Below are positions 1-5,490 of a stretch of DNA of 5,490 nt, piece after piece. The stretch is from assembly GCA_016297585.1 (NCBI GenBank), contig JAEDGJ010000154.1, positions 1-5,490 on the forward strand, in the 5' to 3' direction. The notes beneath the pieces are model-generated. The model worked only from the letters and a program-made list of their open reading frames with translations. It did no database searches and was not told where the DNA came from. Each line of letters opens with the position of its first letter. Positions within the stretch are counted from its first letter, which is position 1. Both the position numbers and the translations under genes were made by a program. The stretch is from Clostridiaceae bacterium. GTDB lineage: Bacteria; Bacillota; Clostridia; Oscillospirales; QAMX01.

Positions 1-58
1 GGCTTCATCGTTTCGTAAGAATTCCGTTTGCCTTTTTGAAGAAAACGAAGAAACAAAA

Positions 59-70
59 GCCCGGAAGGGC
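59..70 (+). other. Small GNRA-loop hairpin in the leader
   Basis: GCCC (59-62) and GGGC (67-70) pair perfectly around a GGAA loop (63-66), which fits the GNRA tetraloop class. The stem is only four base pairs, so it could be chance. It lies between the AT-rich start and the second hairpin at 94-115. Confidence 0.25.
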
Positions 71-93
71 ACGTCTAACTGAAAGGACACAAA

Positions 94-115
94 CCGGGGG
101 CGGTCGGCCGCCCGG
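94..115 (+). other. GC-rich hairpin upstream of the first ribosome binding site
   Basis: GGGCGG (98-103) and CCGCCC (108-113) form a perfect six-base-pair stem around the loop TCGG (104-107). Allowing a two-base bulge (GG at 96-97), CC at 94-95 also pairs with GG at 114-115. It ends about ten bases before the ribosome binding site of gene 1. There is no T-run behind it, so it is not an intrinsic terminator. It might affect mRNA stability or translation of the first gene, or be a by-product of high GC. Confidence 0.35.
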
Positions 116-125
116 AGCTGAAAAC

Positions 126-134
126 AGGAGAGGA
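126..134 (+). promoter_or_regulatory. Ribosome binding site of gene 1
   Basis: AGGAG at 126-130 lies eight bases before the ATG at 139, and a second AGGA at 131-134 lies four bases before it. This strong site fixes the start of the first permease at 139. Confidence 0.8.
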
Positions 135-138
135 AATC

Positions 139-1086
139 ATGCATCTGAAACTTCCGGTCAGGCGTCCGGTCGGGCGGCGGCCTTCGTTTTTGAGGAAACG
201 GGGCGCAAAAAAACCGCTTACCCGCAGCGAACGCAGAATCAAAAAGGTATCGGCTGCCTTTATTGCGCCCAGTGTATGCGGTACGGCGCTGTTTTTCGTA
301 CTGCCGTTTGTCGTCGTCATCTACTATTCGATGGTGGACAGTCCGATCCGCGGCGATTTCGTCGGACTCGCGAATTTCCTGCAGGTGCTGCGCAACAGCG
401 CCTTCCGGCTCGCGGCGAAAAACACCGCGCTGTTCTCCGCGATCGCCGTGCCGCTGGCCGTCGTGCTGTCGCTCGGACTCGCGCTGCTGCTCGACAGCCG
501 CATCCCGCTTGCAAGCCAGTTCCGGACGGCGTTCCTGTCGCCGATGATGGTGCCCGTCGCGTCCATCGTCCTGATCTGGCAGGTCATTTTCCATTACAAC
601 GGCGCGCTGAACGAGCTGCTCGGCACGTTCGGCATGCAGCCGATCGACTGGCTCAAGTCCGCGTATAACCGCTATGTCATCGTCGCGCTGTTTTTATGGA
701 AGAACCTCGGCTACAACATGATCCTCTTCATGGCGGCGCTGTCCAACATCCCCGGCGAGCTGCTCGAGGTCGCGACGATCGAGGGCTGCGGCGCATGGCG
801 CAAATTCGTGTCGATCAAGCTGCGGTATTTGAGCTCCACGATCCTCTTTGTCGCGCTTTTGAGCCTGATCAACTCCTTCAAGGTGTTCCGCGAGGTCTAT
901 CTGCTGACCGGCGACTATCCCTTCGACGGCCTGTACCTGATGCAGCACTTCATGAACAACATGTTCAAGTCGCTCGATTATCAGAAGCTCTCCGCCGCCG
1001 CGATCCTGATGGCGCTCGTCATGATCGTGATCGTCGGCATCCTGTTCCTGGTCGAAAGCCGGTACGGAAAGGATGTGGAAGGATGA
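139..1086 (+). CDS. ABC transporter permease, MalF/UgpA type (CUT1-like)
   Basis: A 315-residue inner-membrane permease that should form half of the channel of a carbohydrate-type ABC importer, pairing with the next gene. A basic cytoplasmic N-terminus (residues 1-37, many Arg/Lys) is followed by about six hydrophobic segments near 38-62, 95-117, 129-150, 178-200, 232-250 and 285-305. Typical family stretches are FIAPSV at the first helix, SPMMVP near 134-139 and NIPGELLEVATIEG at 203-216. The cytoplasmic coupling (EAA) loop starts at E210, but it is degenerate: Glu replaces the usual Asp at 215, Cys-Gly replaces the usual Ala after Gly216, and Arg229 replaces the proline of the usual LP pair. 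The ATG at 139 has a strong ribosome binding site and no earlier in-frame ATG. The stop overlaps the next start as ATGA, implying coupled translation. The permease family is clear; the substrate cannot be told from sequence, and sugar is only the family default. Confidence 0.92.
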   Translation: MHLKLPVRRPVGRRPSFLRKRGAKKPLTRSERRIKKVSAAFIAPSVCGTALFFVLPFVVVIYYSMVDSPIRGDFVGLANFLQVLRNSAFRLAAKNTALFSAIAVPLAVVLSLGLALLLDSRIPLASQFRTAFLSPMMVPVASIVLIWQVIFHYNGALNELLGTFGMQPIDWLKSAYNRYVIVALFLWKNLGYNMILFMAALSNIPGELLEVATIEGCGAWRKFVSIKLRYLSSTILFVALLSLINSFKVFREVYLLTGDYPFDGLYLMQHFMNNMFKSLDYQKLSAAAILMALVMIVIVGILFLVESRYGKDVEG

Positions 1087-1988
1087 TCCGGACAAAACGC
1101 GGAAACTGGCGCCGGCGGGTCAGGACCGCCGTGCTGACGCTGATCGCCGCCGTCTTTGCGCTGACCTTTGTCCTGCCGACGGTGCTGACCATCTCCAACT
1201 CGTTCATGACCTCGACCGAGATCACCGCGAACTACGGGCAGATCTTCCAGAACGCCTCCGGCTCCGGCGGGAAAAAATTCATCTCCGAGCAGGTCAACCT
1301 CAAATTCATCCCCGACCGCGTCAGCTTCTCGCAGTATGCGACCGTACTCATTAAAAGTCCCGAGTATCTGCTGAAATTCTGGAACTCCGTCATCCTCGTC
1401 GTGCCGATCGTCGTCTTTCAGGTGCTCGTGGCGTCCTTCGCGGCCTACGGCTTTGCGCGGTACCGGGGAAGGCTGCGCGAGATGATTTTCTTTGCGTACA
1501 TCATCCTGATGCTGATGCCGTATCAGGTGACGCTCGTGCCGAACTATCTCGTGTCGGAGTGGCTGCACATCCTGAACACGCGCTGGGCGATCATCCTGAC
1601 GGGCATCTTCTCGCCGCTCGCGGTGTTCATCCTGACGAAATACATGCGGCGCATTCCGGTTTCCTACGTCGAGGCCGCCAAGCTCGACGGCGCGAACGAA
1701 TGGCAGATTTTCACGAAGCTCTTCCTGCCGCTGTCGAGCGGCGTGCTCTACTCGGTTGCGATTCTCGTGTTCATCGACTACTGGAACATGGTCGAGCAGC
1801 CGATCATCCTGCTGAAAGACGCGGATATGCATCCGCTGTCGGTTTTCCTTTCCAAAATCAACTCCGGCGAGGTGGGCGTCGCGTTTGCCGTGGCGACGAT
1901 CTACATGGTCCCGACGCTTCTGATGTTCCTCCACGGAGAGGAATACCTCGTCGAGGGCATCACCTATTCCGGCGGAATCAAGGGGTAA
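1083..1988 (+). CDS. ABC transporter permease, MalG/UgpE type (CUT1-like)
   Basis: A 301-residue inner-membrane permease, the expected partner of the preceding gene. It has a basic N-terminus (RTKRGNWRRRVR) and hydrophobic segments near 15-37, 100-123, 134-155, 168-187, 222-240 and 265-283. The MalG-type EAA loop at 197-220 is canonical: EAAKLDGANEW followed by IF, then LP at 215-216. NSV at 101-103, YGFAR at 122-126 and a C-terminal GEEYLVEGITYSGGIKG resembling the usual ending of this family also fit. An outside loop of about 60 residues (38-99) separates the first two helices. The ATG at 1083 overlaps the previous stop by four bases; GGAAAGG at 1066-1072 is about ten bases upstream. An ATG at 1073 lies in another frame and opens only a short shadow frame. 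No ATPase lies in the window, so the energising subunit must be upstream or shared, as MsmX-type ATPases are in many Firmicutes. Substrate unknown. Confidence 0.92.
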   Translation: MIRTKRGNWRRRVRTAVLTLIAAVFALTFVLPTVLTISNSFMTSTEITANYGQIFQNASGSGGKKFISEQVNLKFIPDRVSFSQYATVLIKSPEYLLKFWNSVILVVPIVVFQVLVASFAAYGFARYRGRLREMIFFAYIILMLMPYQVTLVPNYLVSEWLHILNTRWAIILTGIFSPLAVFILTKYMRRIPVSYVEAAKLDGANEWQIFTKLFLPLSSGVLYSVAILVFIDYWNMVEQPIILLKDADMHPLSVFLSKINSGEVGVAFAVATIYMVPTLLMFLHGEEYLVEGITYSGGIKG

Positions 1989-1995
1989 GAAAGAT

Positions 1996-4080
1996 ATGGC
2001 TACTGTAAGCAAACGCGCATGGGTCAAGAACGCCGCGATCATCTTCCTTGCGGTGATGCTCGTACTGACCTTCTTCTCGAACACGATCATGAACCATGCG
2101 CTGCCGGAGGTGGCGGCGCAGTACGCGCAGTCCGGCACGATCACCTCCAAGGTGCGCGCGACGTCCGAGGTGAAGGCGAACATGACCTTCAACGTCGTCG
2201 CCGATCAGTCCCGGGAGGTCGACAGCGTCGCGGTCAAGGTCGGCGACAGCGTCGAGGCGGGCGGCGTGCTGTACTACCTGAAGGACGAGGAAAGCCAGGA
2301 GCTGAAAGAGGCGCAGAAGACGCTCGACGACATGGAGCTGGCCTACGAAAAGGCGCTTTTGAGCCTGCCCGTGCCGGATTATTCGTCCGACGAGCTTTCC
2401 ATCCGGATCATGCGGGAGGATCTGGCAAAGCTTCTCGAGGAAAAAGGCTCGATTGCCGAAAAAGATGAAAAGGTCAAATCGGCCAAAGCGGCCGTCAACG
2501 CCGCGCAGGACCGCGTCGACGCGCTGACCGACCAGCAGACCGACCTGACGGAGGAGATTTCGTCGCTTGCCGACGGCTCGAGCGCGCTGAAAAACTACAA
2601 AGCGTCGCTGGACAACGCGACGAAGACGCTGGAGCAGGCGAAAAAGGAGCTGGAGCGCGCCAATACCGCGCTGCAGTCGGCGGGCGGCTCGAGCGCCGAC
2701 CTCGAGAGCGCGCAGATGGCCGTGAATGCGAAGGCGCAGGTGGTCGAGAACGCGCAGCTCACGCTGACGAGATCGCAGGAGGATGCGAATATCCATCTTG
2801 CCCAGTGGCAGGCGGATGTGGACAGCGCCCAGCAGACGCTGACGCTTCTGGAAGCGCAGCGTCCCGAGGCAGGCAGCGAGGAATATGCCGCGTGGCAGGC
2901 AAATTACGCCGCGGCGGGTCAGGCGCTGACGGCGGCACAGCAGGCGATGCAGGCGGGTCAGCTCAGCGACCAGCGGCTCATTGAGGATAACCAGATTGCA
3001 CTTTCCCGCGCGCAGGAGGAGCTTTTCGCCGCGCAGTCGGCGCTGGCCGAGGTGCAGGCGAAGGCCGTCCAGCAGCAGGCGCTGCAGAGTGCCGCCGACG
3101 CGGCGCAGGCGAACGTCGACCGCTGCCAGGCGGATGTCGACGCGGCGCAGCAGAGCTATGACATTGCCCTCGAGCAGACCTCCGCGTCCTTAAAGGGCCA
3201 GCTCGACACGATCAAGAGCCAGCTGAAAGCGGCGCAGCGTGCGCTGTCGGATGCGCAGGACGCCCTGACCGAGGCGCAGGCCAACGCCGGAACGACGCCC
3301 GACGCCGCGGACGACGCGATCCTTGCCAAGCAGCGCGAGATCGAATCGGCGCAGCAGGCGCTTGCGGCGAAAAAGGAAGCCGATCTCGTCGAAGCCAAAA
3401 AGGACGATCTCGACATTCAGGCGCAGGAAAAGCAGCTCGAGGCGCAGCGCGAGCTGGTGGAGAAGTATAAGAGCCAGGGCACCGGCGCGACGATCACCTC
3501 CCAGTACTCGGGCATCGTTTCGAGCCTGTCCGCCGTCGCGGGCGACACCATCTCGACCGGCTCGACCGTCGCCGTCGTGGAGGTCGTCGAAAAGGGCTAC
3601 AGCATGGAGTTCCCCGTGACGAACGATCAGGCAAAGCTCATCAAGGTCGGGGATCAGGCGAGCATCAACAGCTGGTGGTACTCCGACGTGACCGTGACCG
3701 TAGCGCAGATGAAGAACGACCCCGCCAATCCCGGCAAGGGACGCATCGTCGTCTGTGACGTCCGCTCCGATTCCGAGGGCGGCGTGACCGTCGGGCAGTC
3801 GCTGTCCATCGTCCTCGGCGAGCGGGGCGCGACCTATGAGATCGTCGTGCCGAACTCCGCGATCCGGGAGGACTCCAACGGCAAATTCGTGCTCGTCGTC
3901 GAGTCGAAGTCGAGCCCGCTCGGCAACCGCTACATCGCGACGCGCGCCGACATCACCGTGGTGGCGTCCGACGACAACTCCTCGGCGATCCAGGGCGCGC
4001 TCTACGGCAACGAGTTCGTCATCACGACCTCGACGAAGCCCATCGAGGCCGGACAGCAGGTGCGGCTGGTGGAGAACTGA
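1996..4080 (+). CDS. Membrane-anchored HlyD/RND-type adaptor with very long coiled coil
   Basis: A 694-residue protein with the architecture of a periplasmic adaptor (membrane fusion protein). A short basic N-terminus and one hydrophobic helix (about 12-30) anchor it with the rest outside. Residues about 46-97 resemble the first half of a biotinyl-lipoyl domain (VKVGDSVEAGGVLYYL). Residues about 98-492 are Ala/Gln/Glu/Lys-rich helix with Gly/Pro/Ser breaks near 124-131, 192-197, 229-234, 289-294, 319-325 and 430-436. Residues about 497-533 give the second lipoyl half (YSGIVSSLSAVAGDTISTG), then a beta-barrel region (about 534-608) and a membrane-proximal region with VVPNSAIRED at 617-626. The helical part is several times longer than in MacA- or AcrA-type adaptors. 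It follows the permease after seven bases with only a weak A/G-rich binding site, so its translation probably depends on upstream ribosomes. The next gene, carrying a MacB-type domain, is its likely partner. The adaptor class is secure; its role in an importer operon is not known to me. Confidence 0.88.
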   Translation: MATVSKRAWVKNAAIIFLAVMLVLTFFSNTIMNHALPEVAAQYAQSGTITSKVRATSEVKANMTFNVVADQSREVDSVAVKVGDSVEAGGVLYYLKDEESQELKEAQKTLDDMELAYEKALLSLPVPDYSSDELSIRIMREDLAKLLEEKGSIAEKDEKVKSAKAAVNAAQDRVDALTDQQTDLTEEISSLADGSSALKNYKASLDNATKTLEQAKKELERANTALQSAGGSSADLESAQMAVNAKAQVVENAQLTLTRSQEDANIHLAQWQADVDSAQQTLTLLEAQRPEAGSEEYAAWQANYAAAGQALTAAQQAMQAGQLSDQRLIEDNQIALSRAQEELFAAQSALAEVQAKAVQQQALQSAADAAQANVDRCQADVDAAQQSYDIALEQTSASLKGQLDTIKSQLKAAQRALSDAQDALTEAQANAGTTPDAADDAILAKQREIESAQQALAAKKEADLVEAKKDDLDIQAQEKQLEAQRELVEKYKSQGTGATITSQYSGIVSSLSAVAGDTISTGSTVAVVEVVEKGYSMEFPVTNDQAKLIKVGDQASINSWWYSDVTVTVAQMKNDPANPGKGRIVVCDVRSDSEGGVTVGQSLSIVLGERGATYEIVVPNSAIREDSNGKFVLVVESKSSPLGNRYIATRADITVVASDDNSSAIQGALYGNEFVITTSTKPIEAGQQVRLVEN

Positions 4081-4081
4081 T

Positions 4082-5224
4082 ATGGCGTACAACGGTTTTT
4101 TCCGGCGGCATAAATGGTTTATCGTCATCGAAAGCGCCGCCGCCGTGCTGATCGCCGCGCTGCTTTTCTGGCAGAGTGCGCTCACCGGTGCGCTCGATTC
4201 GCAGAAGGCGGCGGCCAGATGGCGGGCGGGGGAGACGCGGTTTGCCCAGCTCGGCGCCTATTTCGCGAACGGTTCCGGTATGAATGAGGCGCAGGTCTAT
4301 ACGCTGCGCAGCGCCGTCGACCGTGCGCTCGAGCAGGCGTCCGTCACCGCGGACGCCGAGGACGCGCGCGTCTGGTACGACGCCTACTGCGGCTTTGCGT
4401 CGCTGACGGTTTCCGGTCCGCGCGGCAGCATTGCCGCGGCGGTGACCGGCGCCGGCGGGGATTTCTTCCGCATTCACAATCTGACGCTCGAGAGCGGCTA
4501 CTACTTTTCTGCCTCGGACGTGACCCGCGACCGGGTGCTGCTCGACGCGACGGCGGCATGGCAGCTTTTCGGCTCGTTCGACGTGGCGGGGATGGAGGTC
4601 AAAATCGGCGAGCGGCCGATGGTGGTCGCGGGCGTCGTGGCGCTGCCGGAGGATGCCCGAGAGCTCGCGGCTTATGGCGAGACGCCGCGCATATATATGG
4701 ATTATACGACGCTCAACGAGTACATCGAGACGGAAATCACCTGCTACGAGGCGGTGATGCCGGATTCCGTGACCGGGTTTGCGGAATCGATGCTCGAAAA
4801 GGCGCTGCCGGTGTCGGAAGAAAACCGCGCGGTCGTCGAATGCTCGTCGCGGTACTCGTTTTCGTCGCTGTTTGGGCTTCTGCGCGGCTTTGCCGAGAGC
4901 CGGATGATCACCGTGCCGGTCGTGTACCCGTGGTGGGAGAACGCCGCGCGCGTGACGGAGATGCAGGCGGCGCTGGTGCAGCTGTTGTGGCTGCTGCTCT
5001 GCATCGTTCCCGCTGTCGGCGCCGTGATCCTCGCGGTGCGGCTCTGGAAGGGCAGAAAGCTCCATTTTGCCGATATTCCGGACTATTACGAGCATTTCCG
5101 GGAGCGTTTCGATACATGGAGGCAGCGGAAGAAGGAAACGCCGCGTCCGGAGAAGAAAAAGCTTCCTCATTTTTCACTGAAACGCAAAAAGAAGGAGAAG
5201 GAACATGAAAAAGACTCTGTTTAA
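4082..5224 (+). CDS. Two-helix membrane protein with MacB-type extracytoplasmic core domain, no ATPase
   Basis: A 380-residue protein. A basic N-terminus (FFRRHK) precedes a first helix at about 12-32, an outside domain of about 33-295, a second helix at about 296-319 and a strongly basic cytoplasmic tail (320-380, Lys/Arg/Glu-rich). The outside domain carries signatures of the MacB periplasmic core domain: FFRIHNLTLESGYYFSASD at 128-146, a VLLDATAAWQLFG segment at 152-164, then an MEVKIGERPMVVAGVV segment at 171-186. Normal MacB/FtsX-family permeases have this domain between helix 1 and three further helices; here only one helix follows, so the FtsX-type bundle and any nucleotide-binding domain are absent. 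The protein ends in an orderly way and overlaps the next gene, so it does not look like a recent truncation. The ATG at 4082 lies one base after the previous stop, with GGAG at 4071-4074 seven bases upstream; an in-frame ATG at 3836 would bury 82 Arg/Ser-rich residues inside the adaptor gene and is rejected. It probably docks on the adaptor. Confidence 0.8.
   Translation: MAYNGFFRRHKWFIVIESAAAVLIAALLFWQSALTGALDSQKAAARWRAGETRFAQLGAYFANGSGMNEAQVYTLRSAVDRALEQASVTADAEDARVWYDAYCGFASLTVSGPRGSIAAAVTGAGGDFFRIHNLTLESGYYFSASDVTRDRVLLDATAAWQLFGSFDVAGMEVKIGERPMVVAGVVALPEDARELAAYGETPRIYMDYTTLNEYIETEITCYEAVMPDSVTGFAESMLEKALPVSEENRAVVECSSRYSFSSLFGLLRGFAESRMITVPVVYPWWENAARVTEMQAALVQLLWLLLCIVPAVGAVILAVRLWKGRKLHFADIPDYYEHFRERFDTWRQRKKETPRPEKKKLPHFSLKRKKKEKEHEKDSV
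5193..5197 (+). promoter_or_regulatory. Ribosome binding site of the lipoprotein gene
   Basis: AGGAG lies inside the end of the preceding gene, seven bases before the ATG at 5205. It is near-consensus and stronger than the site of the adaptor gene, which would favour high expression of the lipoprotein, as is usual for binding proteins of ABC importers. It settles the start at 5205 within the 20-base overlap. Confidence 0.8.
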
Positions 5225-5490
5225 GACGCTCTCTCTAGCGCTGGCGGCACTGTGTATCCTTGCGGGCTTTTCGGGCTGCGCCAAAGAGGAGACCGTCGAG
5301 CTGAAAAAGGTGCAGTATGTCTACCGCTCGCAGGATTTTGCGATGCCGGAGGATATGAAAAACGTCAACGCGGTCTTTCCCGCGGGAGACAGCGTGTATC
5401 TTTACGGCAACTATTATAATGAGGACTACACCGTCTACGGGCCGCGCCTGTACCGCGTCCGGCTGGACGGCTCGGAGAGCGAGCGCATCC
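5205..5490 (+). CDS. Secreted lipoprotein, 5' part only (candidate binding or propeller protein)
   Basis: The first 95 codons of a gene that runs off the right edge. The start MKKTLFKTLSLALAALCILA is a signal peptide: a Lys-rich start, a hydrophobic core to about residue 22, then FSGC with Cys25 (codon 5277-5279) as the probable lipidated residue. The Phe three residues before the Cys is less usual than Leu, but small residues occupy the other two lipobox positions. After the Cys come a charged linker (AKEETVELKK) and then a stretch at about 57-95 (GDSVYLYGNYYN, later LYRVRLDGSESERI) that reads like one strand pair of a beta-propeller blade. As the last visible gene of an operon with two importer permeases, it is the best candidate for the solute-binding lipoprotein, perhaps with an N-terminal propeller. 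That is inference; the binding domain itself is not visible. It starts 20 bases inside the preceding gene. Confidence 0.75.
   Translation, partial: MKKTLFKTLSLALAALCILAGFSGCAKEETVELKKVQYVYRSQDFAMPEDMKNVNAVFPAGDSVYLYGNYYNEDYTVYGPRLYRVRLDGSESERI

Larger units (their letters stand above)
1..138 (+). other. Leader / intergenic region before the operon
   Basis: No complete gene fits here. In frame 1 the first five codons read GFIVS and then a TAA stop at 16-18, which could be the tail of an upstream gene, but five codons cannot prove it. The first 60 bases are clearly AT-richer than the rest of the window, as expected of intergenic DNA. I see no convincing -35/-10 pair: TTGCCT at 28-33 has no matching -10 about 17 bases downstream. 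No T-run terminator is seen. The frame of gene 1 is closed by a TAA at 76-78, so gene 1 cannot extend further upstream than 79. Two short hairpins lie at 59-70 and 94-115. Confidence 0.6.

Noticed and set aside
94..115. The GC hairpin as an intrinsic terminator of an upstream gene
   Set aside because: No run of T follows the stem; the downstream bases are purine-rich and belong to the ribosome binding region.
36..668. Open frame of 210 codons starting with TTG ahead of the first permease
   Set aside because: It overlaps the permease in another frame, has no good binding site, and becomes Arg/Ala-rich nonsense; the permease frame has clear family motifs.
1073..1354. ATG at 1073 as an alternative start after the first permease
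   Set aside because: It opens a different frame of 93 codons without hydrophobic segments, while ATG 1083 leads into an unmistakable MalG-type permease.
981..2192. Long open frame of 403 codons on the minus strand
   Set aside because: It lies wholly opposite the two permeases and the start of the adaptor; its translation is rich in Arg, His and Asp with no domain pattern, as expected of a shadow in GC-rich DNA.
2287..3471. The Ala/Gln-rich region as a DNA tandem repeat array
   Set aside because: The GCGCAG (Ala-Gln) words recur but without constant spacing; this is coiled-coil composition plus codon bias, not a DNA repeat.
3836..4081. In-frame upstream extension of the MacB-like gene to ATG 3836
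   Set aside because: The extra 82 residues are Arg/Ser/Pro-rich and lie in the out-of-frame shadow of the adaptor; the ATG at 4082 has a good binding site and directly precedes a sensible N-terminus and helix.
3190..4185. Open frame of 331 codons on the minus strand opposite the adaptor gene
   Set aside because: Repetitive Leu/Arg/Asp/His composition mirrors the Ala/Gln-rich coiled-coil codons; no independent evidence of coding.
4022..5170. Long open frame of 382 codons on the minus strand
   Set aside because: Opposite the MacB-like gene, with Arg/His-rich unstructured translation and no helices or motifs; a shadow of strong third-position GC bias.

Overview
The window looks like a GC-rich member of the Clostridia (Oscillospiraceae/Ruminococcaceae-like), judged by eye. 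The reasons are a strong G/C preference at third codon positions, textbook AGGAG-type ribosome binding sites, tightly packed genes, and protein families (MalF/MalG-type permeases, an HlyD-like adaptor, a lipoprotein) whose closest remembered relatives sit in gut Firmicutes. The taxonomic call is inference. No rRNA, tRNA, mobile element, CRISPR array or integrase is visible.

Layout: positions 1-138 are a non-coding leader, AT-richer in its first 60 bases, with two small hairpins and a strong ribosome binding site. It may contain the last codons of an upstream gene (stop at 16-18). From 139 to the right edge everything is coding on the + strand, in five tightly linked genes: (1) MalF/UgpA-type ABC permease, 139-1086; (2) MalG/UgpE-type ABC permease, 1083-1988, overlapping gene 1 by ATGA; (3) membrane-anchored HlyD/RND-type adaptor with a roughly 400-residue Ala/Gln-rich coiled coil, 1996-4080; (4) a two-helix membrane protein with a MacB-type extracytoplasmic core domain but no other permease helices, 4082-5224; (5) the start of a secreted lipoprotein, 5205 to the edge. 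Junctions are a 4-base overlap, a 7-base gap, a 1-base gap and a 20-base overlap, so this is almost certainly one transcription unit with translational coupling.

How they may work together: genes 1 and 2 form the membrane channel of a carbohydrate-type (CUT1-like) ABC importer. The lipoprotein of gene 5 is the natural candidate for its binding or surface-recognition component, although only 95 residues are visible. Genes 3 and 4 are unexpected in such an operon: they resemble the adaptor and the extracytoplasmic domain of a MacA/MacB-type efflux or mechanotransmission system, but no MacB ATPase, no FtsX-type helix bundle and no outer-membrane channel are present. No ABC ATPase for either half is encoded in the window. 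The combination of an importer channel with export-type envelope-spanning parts is the most interesting thing here. It may be a large cell-envelope assembly that delivers a bulky substrate through the wall to a MalFG-type importer; that reading is a hypothesis.
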